Source: Pinus tabuliformis (lineage: Eukaryota > Streptophyta > Pinopsida > Pinales > Pinaceae). From it: a stretch of 64,000 bases of DNA. Location of the stretch: the NCBI GenBank assembly GCA_031772625.1, contig CM062819.1, positions 826,768,503-826,832,502 of the forward strand, given 5' to 3'. The notes under the pieces are model-generated. The model worked only from the letters and a program-made list of their open reading frames with translations. It ran no database searches and was not told the DNA's origin. The position numbers and the translations under genes are program-made. Below are positions 10,749 through 21,639 of the stretch, one piece after another (position 1 is the first letter of the stretch; each line of letters opens with the position of its first letter).

Positions 10749-10930
10749 TGTTAAACACACATGGACAGCTCAAACATATGAAAGATAAATCAGTGAGTTC
10801 ATTTTTTATTAACAATAGATGTACATTTATAATACAATGTTGTGACTCTTGGGTTTCAGATCCCAAGGTCTCTTGGACTACTTAGTCTTTTCGGCTTCCA
10901 CACTAACCCTTTAGGATTAGGTGTCCAACA
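10749..10930 (-). repeat. 3' LTR of the TR-GAG-like element
   Basis: 182 bp, the same as 15414-15595 except for two substitutions near its 3' end on the plus strand (near 10876 and 10891). Confidence 0.93.
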
Positions 10931-10941
10931 TTCCCCCCCTT
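10931..10941 (-). promoter_or_regulatory. Polypurine tract of the TR-GAG-like element
   Basis: On the minus strand AAGGGGGGGAA touches the 3' LTR start. Confidence 0.88.
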
Positions 10942-11056
10942 AATCTGAAGGGTTATGTATGAGTCCAAGAAGAGAGCTGTAATACAAAATGTGCAAAAAT
11001 GCATGGCAGCACTAGGCTGAATGTGCTCTATGAAATGTTGGTAAAAGAAGGGCGGT

Positions 11057-11375
11057 GGTTTAAGGATGACCACCAACACTGGAACGCTTAGTGCAGTTCC
11101 CGGAACTCTTCCAAAACTGGCAAGAAACTGAAGTTTTCTGCTAGAGGAAGCGTTCTCAATCCGTGATGGTTTAAGGATGACCAACAACTCTGGAATGCTT
11201 AATGCAATTCCTAGAACTCTTCCAAAACTGGCAAGAAGCTGGAGTCTTCTGCTAGAGGAAGTGTTCTTAATCTGTGATGGTTTAAGGATGACCAACAACT
11301 CTCCGATTCCTGGAACTCTTCCAAAACTGGCAAGACGCTGGAGTCTTCTGCTAGAGGAAGTGTCCCAGATTGCCA
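11057..11375 (-). repeat. Three tandem copies of a ~111-bp unit before the 3' LTR
   Basis: Copies begin at 11057, 11168 and 11279. The third is about 14 bp shorter through an internal deletion. Each contains 'aactcttccaaaactggcaaga' and 'cttctgctagaggaag'-like stretches. The array overlaps the end of the gag-like ORF and lies close to the polypurine tract. Confidence 0.85.
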
Positions 11376-12316
11376 ACTGAAGGCATGTTCAGGAATCTTT
11401 GTCTCTGGCTACAACTCTGAAACTGGTGTGGCAGGTTGTGGCTCAGGCTCGCTTGATGTGACTTTGAAGCTTGTAGATGACCATAATTTCTCCCCATGTC
11501 AGGTACAAGGCGAGAAGATGGAGAAAACTCAACTGCAAGACTGTTCAATATTCTGGAACAAGTTCTGACATGTGTTTGGAATATCTTCTTGGCTGTTGAT
11601 GCCCATTGCCAAGAAGCGATCCATCCAAGATGAATCTTTGTTCTTGCAGGATGTTTGTTTTTGAAGCATCTGTGTGAAGAATGGTTGGTTTTATGACAGT
11701 GCTTACATGGATGAAGATCAAAACGGTGATCTTTCAAATGGCCAACTCGGTCACAGTGTTGGCATTTCACGATCTGTTGTTTTTGTTGTTGTTGTTGCTG
11801 TGGAAGAGGGGCATAATCTGGAACAGCTGAAGCTGAACTATCATGAGAAGCAGGTGAACTGTCATCAATGAATCCAGCACTCTGAAACTGAATGGGCTTT
11901 GAGTAGTCTGGAATATGAAAGGACAAGTCCTTGTCATATCCAAGACCAGTTCTATGCTTGTTGTGGACAAGTTGTTCCCAAGGTCTGATGATGGTCTTGG
12001 GAAGTGCAGACTGAGTTTCTACATCTGCATATACAACTGCTGCTTTATTTGAATGAACAGTAACATTATTGACTTGCTGCTGATGGGTGGTTGTCTCAAT
12101 GTTCTGAACAAAAACAGGTTCAGAATGGTGTCTATTTTGATGTAGCTCTTCTTGTTGTAGCTTTGATTCAAGCTGCAAAAAATCAATCTTTTCCTGTGCA
12201 TTTTGTAGACATGTCTGAATTTCTGAGAGAAAATCCTTACTGATTTGTAATGTGTCATCAACAGTAGATAATATCAGAGTTTTAAGGAACTGTAATACTT
12301 CACTGGTTCTGGCCAT
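11351..12316 (-). CDS. Gag-like protein with CCHC zinc knuckles (321 aa)
   Basis: Open from ATG at 12316 to TAG at 11353. The N-terminal ~60 residues are helical (SEIQTCLQNAQEKIDFLQLE). A middle segment has RPWEQLVHNKHRTGLGY, followed by a Gln run. Two zinc-knuckle motifs follow: residues 185-198 form a CX2CX4H knuckle whose final Cys is replaced by Arg, and residues 204-217 form a full CX2CX4HX4C. Zinc knuckles bind nucleic acid in retrotransposon capsid proteins. The last ~14 residues come from the tandem repeat, so the true C-terminus may have been changed by a frameshift. No protease or polymerase follows. It is the only retroelement protein in this element. Confidence 0.72.
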   Translation of the reverse strand: MARTSEVLQFLKTLILSTVDDTLQISKDFLSEIQTCLQNAQEKIDFLQLESKLQQEELHQNRHHSEPVFVQNIETTTHQQQVNNVTVHSNKAAVVYADVETQSALPKTIIRPWEQLVHNKHRTGLGYDKDLSFHIPDYSKPIQFQSAGFIDDSSPASHDSSASAVPDYAPLPQQQQQQKQQIVKCQHCDRVGHLKDHRFDLHPCKHCHKTNHSSHRCFKNKHPARTKIHLGWIASWQWASTAKKIFQTHVRTCSRILNSLAVEFSPSSRLVPDMGRNYGHLQASKSHQASLSHNLPHQFQSCSQRQRFLNMPSVGNLGHFL

Positions 12317-13099
12317 GTCTGATTTTCACCTTAAAAAACTGATCACAACTACTACTCAATGCAGAAAAGTAATATCTACTCACAGTACACAGCAATATCC
12401 TTTATAAATGTCAGCAAATGATCAGTGTGCAATATGAAAGATTACAATCAGCTCACCAAAATCTTTATGCAGCAGTGGAATCAAGGAATGTCAAGCTCTC
12501 TGAAACCCTAGAATGTGAAATCATACTTCACTTCATCAATACATGTCTATAGATCAACAATGTCAGCAGTACCAACTCAATAGATGCTTTATCATAGGCA
12601 TTTACAAAGAATAATGTGTCAATACTGTCATATCAAATCTCTAAATCTAATCTCTGTTTAATGAAAACAGTCAACAATAGACCCCAAATTGAACCTCTTT
12701 GTGATGACAGGCAGCCTCAACACACAGTTAAATCTTCACACTCGGAGGAATACCTTGACCATTATAAGCTGCCAGCAGTTTATTAACAGGTGTTTTGACC
12801 TCCTACTATAGTAGCTCGACCCCACTGTAAAAGAGAACTCATCCAGTCACAGAATAAGAAACTCGTCCCTTCTATTCTTCATGGAACTCGTGCTAATGGT
12901 GGCTGGTTTTCATTACCATGTCTTAGTCGCATACCATGTCTTAGTCGCAATGATAAAACAATTACATAGCCTTTACAATAATATAATGCATGAGTAAATT
13001 CAGCTATCTTCTAAGCAAACGATGAGAATAGAGGAAACTGGAATGATTTCAGTCGAAATTTCAGGCAATGAGATCCCAGTTTTGTGATCTTCAAAGGAT
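12317..13099 (-). other. Non-coding interior of the TR-GAG-like element
   Basis: No recognised coding match. Contains an 18-bp tandem duplication ('accatgtcttagtcgca', twice) at about 12915-12950. In element orientation it separates the carrier fragment from the gag-like ORF. Confidence 0.5.
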
Positions 13100-13503
13100 C
13101 CAAGACTGTTGAATGTTAAACCTGCTTGCCACAATACTGCGCACAGCATCAGGAGCATTGGCAAACTGCCCTGTTTGCATCCTTTGCTTGACAACCTCTG
13201 TTGGCATTCGAACAAGAGAAGCTGTTGCACCTCCAGCAGCGCCTGCTAACAAATGAGCAACAGCATTATAATTATCCGGAAAAATCTCTAACAATTTTTT
13301 CTTCACCGGTTCATAAACTCCAACAAATATCGCTGATGCCGGCAAAACACCTGCAAGGTTTCCTGCAAGCCCCGAATATAAGCCCTTTACAAGAATTTTA
13401 CCCCCAACTCGTGCTACCTGTAAGCGAGTCTTTATTGTATCAATAGGGTAAATAATAGTTTCAACAACAACACCAGCCGTAGCACTTACACCACCATTAA
13501 AGT
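13100..13503 (-). pseudogene. SAMC: Captured fragment of S-adenosylmethionine carrier (SAMC)
   Basis: On the minus strand about 128 codons read without interruption as a mitochondrial-carrier-family protein. They contain the carrier signature YPIDTIKTRLQ, then GLYSGLAGNLAGVLPASA, FVGVYEPVKKKLL, and the second repeat's MPTEVVKQRMQTGQFANAP. This matches the plant SAM carrier, which exchanges SAM across the plastid or mitochondrial envelope. The full protein has three repeats and about 320 residues; only the end of repeat 1 through repeat 2 is present. Homology ends at VASR. There is no visible intron, so the copy may derive from spliced mRNA. It is in sense with the carrying retroelement. Confidence 0.9.
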
Positions 13504-13647
13504 GAATGCTGCGATATTAGATCTTCCACGCGCACGTTTACATGAGGCTTTCTAGGGTTTGCTTTCCAATTGTCAACACCACCACCGCTACTACAACCAG
13601 AAGAAGAGGAGCTTCTGTAGGACACAAAGGTTGCAGTTGGACTTTAA

Positions 13648-13986
13648 GTGGTAGTTGGCACTATATATTTGAATATTATGAGGTCGTCTGAAAAAAATGG
13701 AAAAATTCGGAAGTCTGCTTTTGTACAGAATTCAATGAAAAATGCCCCTCAAGAGGGGCTGAACTGGGTTGTTATATTGGGTGGAACTATTGCAAGTGCC
13801 TTGTCAGTTACACTTGGGTGTAAGTTGAAGCAAGCTCTTGAGAATAATCGCCAAAGGGATGCGAAAGAACAAAATAAGCCAGAAGGAAGCTCTGCTACAA
13901 AGCGAACTTCAGGGGTTCATCCCATGCGCTCAAATCTGGATTACTGCAAGCAGGGTGGAGTAGTTTGCATTCATTGTCAAACACAC
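13648..13986 (+). pseudogene. Captured fragment of a conserved plant protein of unknown function
   Basis: An open frame with the stretch QEGLNWVVILGGTIASALSV followed by TLGCKLKQALENN, then a basic/polar linker and HPMRSNLDYC. I recall this pattern (a GLNWLVI.GGA..STLS..LGCKLKQA core followed by a C-x-MHSNLY motif) from an unnamed conserved plant protein; that assignment is from memory and uncertain. The downstream residues become unrelated just before the RPN5 fragment. It is antisense to the carrying element. Confidence 0.55.
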
Positions 13987-14003
13987 ATAAACAGAAGCAC
14001 TTT

Positions 14004-14216
14004 GTTACTATGGAAGTGATACAATGGGTTCCATTTTGGGAGATATACCAAGCTGAATTTGGGTAGGAAAGAACAATGCCTGGAGGATTTTTAGGTGATA
14101 AAGCTGCTGAGGACTTAAGGCAGCGTGTTATTGAGCATAATATTTTAGTAGTTTCGAAATATTATTCAAGAATTAGTTTGGCACGGCTTGCAGAACTACT
14201 ATGCCTCAGTGTTCAA
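14004..14216 (+). pseudogene. RPN5: Captured fragment of 26S proteasome subunit RPN5 (PSMD12)
   Basis: About 68 codons read MEVIQWVPFWEIYQAEFG, a TAG, then [38 protein letters not shown] and ELLCLSVQ. This is the start of the C-terminal PCI (winged-helix) region of RPN5, a non-ATPase lid subunit of the 26S proteasome. The match stops at SVQ, about where the next conserved helix should begin. The in-frame TAG and the missing remainder make it non-functional. It is antisense to the carrying element and directly follows the unknown-protein fragment, so the two were joined inside the element. Confidence 0.88.
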
Positions 14217-15400
14217 CGAAGCTCGCAATCTGGAGATCCGATCGACACTTCAAACTCCCCTTCTAGCTCCTCCTCCTCAACATGCGGAATTCTATCAATC
14301 GGGGCTCCCCACTCCTCCTGGGAAAATACAAAGCAAGGGCAACAGCCAACGGTTGCAAAAATGCCTGCACATAAAATACATGGGCTATGCAAGAGAGGGA
14401 AAAACTCACGACGGCGCCAGCTCAACTGTCAGGCCTCAATAAAAACGCAATCACCATTACAGGCTTTCCTTCCTTCGCATGGCATCTTGGTTTCTGGCAA
14501 AAACTATGTTAGTCTTCAATAAAAAACGCAGTCACCATTACCTTTGTATGTCTCTGTCAATTTCGTTGGTCCTCTTCCAGCGCACGCAGGACAACGGTGA
14601 AGGTGAAATCTCCGAGACCACCTTCTGTAAATTCGACAGCGGCTGCTTACGGGTCAAGGCCACAGCAAACGAAAATCTTGTATAGCCACATGAAATGTCT
14701 GTAAGATATACAGTTGTTAGATTTATAGGATTCTTCTGATGCAATAGAACAGAATGAGGGACCTCGTCGTCGTCACGCGTTCACTCTCAGCAGCTCAGCA
14801 GAACCAACTGAATACACCCGCCCACAATTACACAAAATCTCAAGACTTAGAATGTTCCCAGATGGTATCCCGTCAACATTATAAGTGGGGGCACCACAGC
14901 CAAGATCATGGTTGCAGGCAAGGGTACTCCCGTTGGAAAATTCTTGTATGAGGGCGCTCTCACTAGAAATATAGCATGGTTACGACAACAGAGCTTCAAC
15001 GCAGCGTTCCAGGGAATACATGAACGCATCAGGCTCAAAAACGCATCAACGCTCAAAACGCGTCAACGCTCAGGTAAAAAAAAACGCACATCAATTACTC
15101 ATGGTCAGAGGGCGCAATCTCCAGAGGCGCTCAGGACATAGGTTTCATGAGGCAGTAGAGAATCGACAGAGTATATGGGCAGAGCGCAGAGAGGGGATGA
15201 CAACGCTCAGGAAAAAACTGATGCGCAGATAATGGGCAGCGATACATTCAAAGATTCATGCTCAGAGGGACAGAGGGCGATATACTCAGCAGTGGCAGCG
15301 CTATGTTAGGCATATGCACAGAGAATATTGTGGACAGATGCGTTTATGCAGACAAAGGGCCAGGACTGCCATGCACATAACAGGCCACAAAAACACAAGT
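14217..15400 (-). other. Mosaic leader region of the TR-GAG-like element
   Basis: Richer in CG dinucleotides than the flanks, which suggests recently copied, unmethylated or GC-richer source DNA. It has a 26-bp imperfect direct repeat ('caataaaaacgcaatcaccattac' near 14437 and 14517) and a short array of 'acgcatcaacgctcaaa'-like units at 15024-15075. A possible further coding fragment on the plus strand at 14890-15030 (TAKIMVAGKGTPVGKFLYEG) is not recognised. Confidence 0.45.
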
Positions 15401-15413
15401 GGCTCTGATACCA
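15401..15413 (-). promoter_or_regulatory. Primer-binding site of the TR-GAG-like element
   Basis: On the minus strand TGGTATCAGAGCC directly abuts the 5' LTR with no spacer. This is the complement of the initiator tRNA-Met 3' end. Confidence 0.92.
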
Positions 15414-15595
15414 TGTTAAACACACATGGACAGCTCAAACATATGAAAGATAAATCAGTGAGTTCATTTTTTATTAACAATAGATGTACATTTATAATAC
15501 AATGTTGTGACTCTTGGGTTTCAGATCCCAAGGTCTCTTGTACTACTTAGTCTTTTTGGCTTCCACACTAACCCTTTAGGATTAGGTGTCCAACA
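15414..15595 (-). repeat. 5' LTR of the TR-GAG-like element
   Basis: 182 bp, near-identical to 10749-10930, followed on the outer side by GATCC. Confidence 0.93.
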
Positions 15596-15831
15596 GATCC
15601 TTTTCTTATTTCAGTTATGTGTGCAGGTTCTAATTATAGCACTTGGAGCTACAATTAGAGCTTACAAGTGAGGAGGAATGAGAAGCTTGATACAGATTCT
15701 AGGTAGGCCTCTTTCCCATTCTTTGACTTCTCTAAGGAAAAATTCTATATTATTTGTCTTCTGTTGTTCTAGACTAGTCCACTAGGTCTAGGGAATTCAC
15801 CTTTGTCCGCAATCATAAATTCAACATAACA
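15596..15831 (+). repeat. 5' LTR of gypsy-2, right piece
   Basis: Continues the LTR interrupted at 10748 and aligns with about 27812-28045. It ends ACATAACA immediately before the primer-binding site. Confidence 0.85.
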
Positions 15832-15834
15832 AAT

Positions 15835-15852
15835 TGATGACTCCACTGAGGA
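15835..15852 (+). promoter_or_regulatory. Primer-binding site of gypsy-2
   Basis: TGATGACTCCACTGAGGA sits 3 bases after the LTR. It is two changes from TGGTGACTCCACTGGGGA, a form used by plant gypsy elements. Confidence 0.8.
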
Positions 15853-17215
15853 AAAATTCGTTCCCTTAGTAGTTTCCTTTACCTTACCACCTTTTTCACC
15901 TCTTAAAATAATTTTGATTGATTTAGTCAGATCTTCCTCAATGCACTTGTTGGTCTAGAGACAAATTTCTTCAACGCACCTTATCCTTCTTTGTACCTAT
16001 GTTGTAGAGCACTAGTACATGTTTTGCACATGTTATGATCCCTGTAAGATGAAAAAAGTTGTTATTCTTACCTTTATCTCTAATTTTCTTTGGTCCATCT
16101 TGTTTTCCCACTATTAATGAGTGTGTCCTTTTCCCTTAAAATCCTTCACTTAGTTTTCTTTTGGTTTTGATAGCCTTTGATATGAATTTGTTTGGTTTTT
16201 TCTGTGTTCTTGTCATTTAGGTCATTGGAGAAATTTTGCTTGATCATTGATTGTTTGAAGAAATTAATACTATAGTAATCATTCTGTGTGGTTTCTATCA
16301 TCAATGATTTAGCAAGCATCTTAGTTTTCATATCATTTGGAAATTAAGATGATTGAAAAGAAAAATCTCTTCATTTTTCATTATGCATTGCATTTAGGGT
16401 CTTGTGTGTGAAATTGGAAATTGAAATAGTTGCATTAGGGAGATTCATTTAACAAAGTTTGTTTGTTGCATTTTGTATGTTGCATTACTCTTTATTTCGT
16501 CCCTCCTGTACATAGATTTAAAAGAAAAAAATTCATTTTATCATGCTAGATTGCATATTTAGGATATTCAAGTGAAACTTGGACTAAGCCTTGAAAACTG
16601 AAACTTAATCCAAGATAAACTTTAAAATTTATTGAATCAATCTTAAGGAGCATTTGAAACATTAACACAAGCATCTAGAGGTCTAGGCTAGAGACATGTT
16701 TTGGTGTCTATAAACATAGGAGCTGTCATTTTTTTCCAACATTGCATTCAAGGGGTGATATCCTATTCTAGGTACATAAGTGTATCATACCATTCTCCAC
16801 GTACCTCTAGGTATATTGGATGGCACTCCATGGATGAAAAGTATATGATAATTCTCTCATCGTATGGTTACACTAACACGGACTTCAATTCCATGTACCT
16901 TCGGGCATATTCTGGAAGTCCACACTAGGTTGTTATCCTTGCCTTAGGTAGATGATTCAGCCTCCTTGTACACTATGATACACCAAACACAACATTCAGT
17001 GATATTTCCTGCCTGTACTTAAATCCTTGGTTCTCCAAGGTTATATATTTCAATTCACAGTTGCTTGGTAAAACCTTTTTCCTAGATTCCCCTTATTTAT
17101 TTATTTTATATTGTCAATTTCTAAAATTTATTAAATCAATGTGGAAGAACAACCCCCTCAACTCCGTCGTTCGTGTAGGATGAGAGTATTTCCTCCTCTT
17201 CCACCTGAGGTAACT
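15853..17215 (+). other. Long untranslated leader of gypsy-2
   Basis: No coding signal. The stretch 16660-17100 aligns by eye with 33050-33490 in gypsy-3, for example 'tagaggtcta..ctagagac.tgtt', 'cactaacacgga' and 'cctagatt', so this part of the leader is conserved between two diverged copies. Confidence 0.6.
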
Positions 17216-19480
17216 CTTGGAAATCGTTAGAATAAAAACAAATATGAAGATTACCGAATCTGTTTCTTCGGGAGCTACTCCTTTTGGTCCTCCATATGAT
17301 TTTGATCCACTAGAATCCTTTTTTCCTATGATTACTAAACCTGAGATTACATCTTCGCTAGCTAGTGATTCTGACACAGTCGAAATAGAAGCACCTGAGA
17401 TTTCATTACCTAACGTTATTGAACCTGAATATCTTGTATCAAAAACATTACAACTTGTGCTTATACAACATGCGGCACCTTAGTTAACTACACCTTTTAC
17501 TTCAGGCACTTCCTCTTCTCTTCCTCTGTCTCAGAGCCAACAGTGAACCACTTCCACGTGGTCTTATGAGCATTGAGGAGATTCCTCAAGAAGAGCCTCA
17601 ACCCTCTTCTCCTATCCATTTTAGAGGGAAACATCTTTACCAGGCCCATTCTTTTCCTTATCATCATACTCCATCACAAGCTTGTTTTTCTAATTAATCT
17701 CCTTTCAACACCCTTGGGTTTGCCTCGCCAATAATCATCTTTTGGAAATTTAACCATGACTAAGTTTGTTGTGGTTTCTCAGCCTATATCTACTACTATG
17801 ACCAAGATGACCCATGTTGCATCTTCTTCTATGTTTGCAACATCACTAGAGACACAATTTTATTGTGGTCCGTCCGTCTCTCCTAGTTACCAATCATTAT
17901 CTGGTGCCTTTTCTCGTGCAGTATCTAGTCCATGGACTTATCCCATGTCATCTTCTTCTAGAATACCATCTGGCACTTCTTTGATGAGAGTTACCTAGTA
18001 TTCTACTCTACCTCCCTCTCAACCTTCAGTAGAGTAGCAATATGATCCTTATGTTAGTGGGTATGGACACCTACAACAACCCAATCCATCCCATATTGGG
18101 AACCCTCCTCTTGGGGGTTAGTTTTGTTTGTATTCCCATCCTCTTCCAGTAGGGGGAAACCTCTTGTCGGAATGTTCCAATATCCTAATCAAATATTGCA
18201 AATGAGTTCCCAACCTCATTCGAGTCATCCATATCTAGGAATGACTATCAATTCTTGGCAACCTACATTGCCTATACAACTTGGATCAGTTGTGAATAAA
18301 ATTCAAACCTATCAACTTGTTCTGCCTACATATCTGATTCCAATTTGTCAACCTGTGTCTCAACCTTTTCAAGCTCACGTTCATGTAAGTAAACCTTTGT
18401 AGCTGCATCTTCAACTCAATCCTTTCAATCAATATCTAGGATTTCCAAAGTCCCACTTACACAACCTTTTCAAGGTGCCTTAAAACATCCACTGCCTGGT
18501 TAGGCTATTCCTCAAATATAAATCGTTCAACCTATTTATGGCATGGAAAAGACACAATCATCCTACCTTACGTAGGGATGATGAAAAATCCCACATGGAA
18601 ACCATATAAAGGTATTCCTCAAATTTTGTACCAAGGTTAGCAAATGCAAACCTAACCATTTCAATCATTGCAAGGTTATCGTGGAACTAGACAACAAGGT
18701 TATCCCAGAATTATGCAATAGGGTTATCTTTATCAAGGTTATCAGAATCCTCCCTATCTAGGAGTGCATATACCTATTTCTCAAGCCATCCCATATTACC
18801 TAGGATACCCTCCACCAGATTTTAATTCAAATTTTCTATTTTTGGCAACTCTTGAATTTCCATATCTGACCCAACTTACAGATGATCCCATTTTTCACTC
18901 TCACTGGTGGTTGGTTATTCCTGTGAAATTTTCCAATGATATCCCAAAGTTCATTGGAAATCCTAGAGAAAACCCATCTATACACATCATGCCATATAAT
19001 TTATGGTGTTCTTCGAACTCTTTAAATGATGACTCTATTCGGTTGCATCTTTTCTAGCGGACACTTACCAATACAATAAAAACGTGTTATATTGAATTAC
19101 CATGATCTTCGTTCAACAATTTGAACACCTTAGCAACCACGTTCTTAACTCATTTTCAATTTCCCATTCACTATGAGATTGGAACTAAACTTTTGACCAA
19201 TTTCAAACAATCTGATTCCACTCCTATTTTTTATCATAATCATGAGTGGGGATGTCACCATCATCTAGTCAAAACCTTCATTCGTGACCAATTATTAGAT
19301 GAATGGTTTATAAGTCTATGTTACCATCTATAACAAAATATGTTGCTAAAGGTAGAAATATGGCCGAAGAGCTAACCTCCTACTAGGTTGTACATGGGTT
19401 TATGCTATGGTTGTTGTCGTTTTGACTTATTTCAGAATGATAGTTTTCACTCACTGGGGGCACATAGTGACCATTAATTA
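17216..19480 (+). pseudogene. gypsy-2 gag
   Basis: A Ser/Pro/Thr-rich N-terminal region (17241-18120) is followed by a Gln/Pro-rich stretch with repeated QGY units (18610-18760). The conserved capsid core then follows: DIPKFIGNPRENPS, LWCSSNSLNDDSIRLHLF, and, after a stop, LATTFLTHFQFPIHYEIGT and FIRDQLLDEWF (18900-19320). Stops are mainly TAG. The protein would form the virus-like particle. The frame is broken in many places, and no clear protease motif is readable between this and RT. Confidence 0.75.
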
Positions 19481-19713
19481 GCTCACCTTCTTTTCCAATA
19501 ATTCTCAAGTTACTGGAAGAATCCCTCTTGTGGGAGAAACGTCACATTCATATTAGCATGTTGGGGTGGGATTTCTTAAGGATTCTTCTCTTATGGGAAC
19601 CTTTTATTTGCCCCCATCTCTTCCTTCTCCCCTTCCTAATAACTTGAAATTGGTTGCCTACATCAACATGATATGATCTTGTACTACAACATCTGATCAG
19701 TGGATAGTATCAA

Positions 19714-21530
19714 ATGCATCTAATATTGAAAAATTTGGTGACCGCATGTCACTCAGTCCTATTGAGATTCAATACGAAGCCATCTATTCAACCTATTCGA
19801 TACACTCTGAGTTTTTTCTCATTGATCAATTGGGTTGATCATTCCTTAGATTATGGTATGTATTTTGATCCTTTATTCAGTACATTCTCTACTGATGAAA
19901 GCATCATGGAGGTCATGATGTTAGATGATGCGTCATGGGACGAAAATCATCATTGTTCCTCCTTACCAATTTCCTTTGAGGATAATCTTAGTAATATCTA
20001 TTCACCCAATGTCGTTGAGATATCTATGAATTTTTTATCTATCCACGATATCAATTCTGACAAGAATTTGCCTAGTATTGAAGAAACTATCCCTCTTGAT
20101 ATTTCAATTAAGCCCATAATTGTTGAGAATGTACATATTGGTGTGTCTTTCTCTCCTGATGAGATCAAGACCTATAAATCCCTTTTCCAAGAATTTAGAG
20201 ACGTTTTCGCCTAGTCATATGAAGAGATTCTAGGTATAAATCCAAACATTGTTGTACATGAAATCAGGACATATCTTGATGCTAAAACCATACAATAGTT
20301 CCTACATCTAGTCCATCTTAAGAAGGTTGTTGCTATTAAGGTTGAAGTTGAAAACTTCTTCATGATGGTATAATTTACCTAATACCTCTCATTGATTAGT
20401 TGTTGAAAATTTTTCTTATCATGTAAAAACAAGGAACCATATGTGTGTGTGTCGATGGGACATAAATCGTGCTTGTCCTATGGAAAATTATCCTACTCCG
20501 TTTATTGACCAGATTGTTGATAATTGTGCTTGAGGTGAAATATTTTCATTTAAGGATGGTTTCTCCTGCTATAATCATATCAATATTCTCCCATTGGACC
20601 AACATAAAATTGTGTTTATTTTTCCATGGGGCACATTTTCATATCAAAATTTCCCTTTCAGATTAAAAAATGTCGGGGAAAATTTTCAGAGGGAAATTAA
20701 TTATTCCTCCCATAATATTAAATACATTGTACAACCATATTTGGATTCCTTACCTTCCCACTCGAAACATCGTGCGGATCATCCTATGCATCTTGGGGCT
20801 ATATTTGTATGTTGTCAACATTATAACATCAGGCTATATCCGCACAAGTGTGTGTTTTGTGTGAAATCCAGACGACTTCTAGACTTCGTTTTGTCGAAGA
20901 AAGGAATTTATATTGATCCATTTAAAGTCTAGGCAATCCTAGATATTCCTACTCCTTCCTCTCTTGTTCAACTACAACGAATCCAAGGGAAGGCTAACTT
21001 TCTACGGAGATTTGTTCCCAATTATGTTGAATTGACCAAAGGATTTACTCGATTGTTGAAGAAAGTGGTTCCCTTTCATTGGGATGGCACTTCCCAAAAG
21101 GAATTTGATGCTTTAAAATATGTTATGGTTCAAGCATCATTGTTGTATCCACTGGATTATCAATGCAATTATTTCTTGTACCTCGTCATTGGAGTTACTA
21201 CCATTGCTATGGTATTGGTCAAAGAGACGATGTAGGTGATGAACATCCTATTTATCATTTGATTCAAAACTTAAATGATACTGATATCAAATATACTCAT
21301 CTTGAAAAGTTAGCTTTGGTGGCTGTCCAAGTTGTCTAAAGGTTTCACCACTATATCCCGCTTCGCAAGACTATGGTTGTTTCTAACTCCAACCCCATGA
21401 TGTACATTTTGTCACAACAATTGGTTGGGGAAATTATTCCAAATTTATTTTCATCCTCCGGGAATTCAATTTGGAGTTCATCAAATCCAAATCCAAGAAA
21501 TATTTAGTCTTTGTTGAATTGATCTGCGAC
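19714..21530 (+). pseudogene. gypsy-2 reverse transcriptase and RNase H
   Basis: A linker region (open 19714-20214) leads into RT at FQEFRDVFA, where a TAG replaces the usual Trp. RT motifs follow: QHKIVFIFPWGTFSYQNFPF with LKNVGENFQ (20595-20690) and the catalytic box at 20738-20749, which reads YLDS instead of YLDD. Next come HKCVFCVKSRRLLDF (20840) and the connection QGKANFLRRFVPNY (20987-21028). The Ty3-type RNase H region continues through FYLYLVIGVTTIAMVLV and YTHLEKLALVAVQVV. Multiple stops and frameshifts are present. With the catalytic Asp lost it cannot be active. Confidence 0.85.
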
Positions 21531-21639
21531 CTTCCCACTTACAAAACTAAAGCGACATATGATGATTATACTCTAGACAAGTCATTGTATGGTGACATCA
21601 TCATATATGTCTAGAACCAAACTTTGTAATGCAATACCT

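Larger units (their letters stand above)
10749..15595 (-). mobile_element. Gag-only LTR retrotransposon carrying host gene fragments (TR-GAG-like)
   Basis: A 4847-bp minus-strand element inserted in the gypsy-2 LTR, flanked by GATCC on both sides (10744-10748 and 15596-15600). The LTRs are 182 bp, TGTTAAAC...TCCAACA, with only two differences that I can see, so the insertion is recent. A tRNA-iMet primer site abuts the right LTR and a polypurine tract abuts the left one. No RT or integrase is present. It holds a gag-like ORF and at least three pieces of cellular genes. It fits the non-autonomous gag-only class known as TR-GAG, with gene capture like that known for maize Bs1. Confidence 0.9.

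Noticed and set aside
13100-13503. A functional SAM carrier gene
   Set aside because: It covers only part of two of the three carrier repeats, has no start or end, and sits inside a retrotransposon.
14076-14522. 148-codon ORF as a complete gene
   Set aside because: Only the first ~47 codons match RPN5, then the sequence becomes unrelated. It is a fragment with fortuitous extension.
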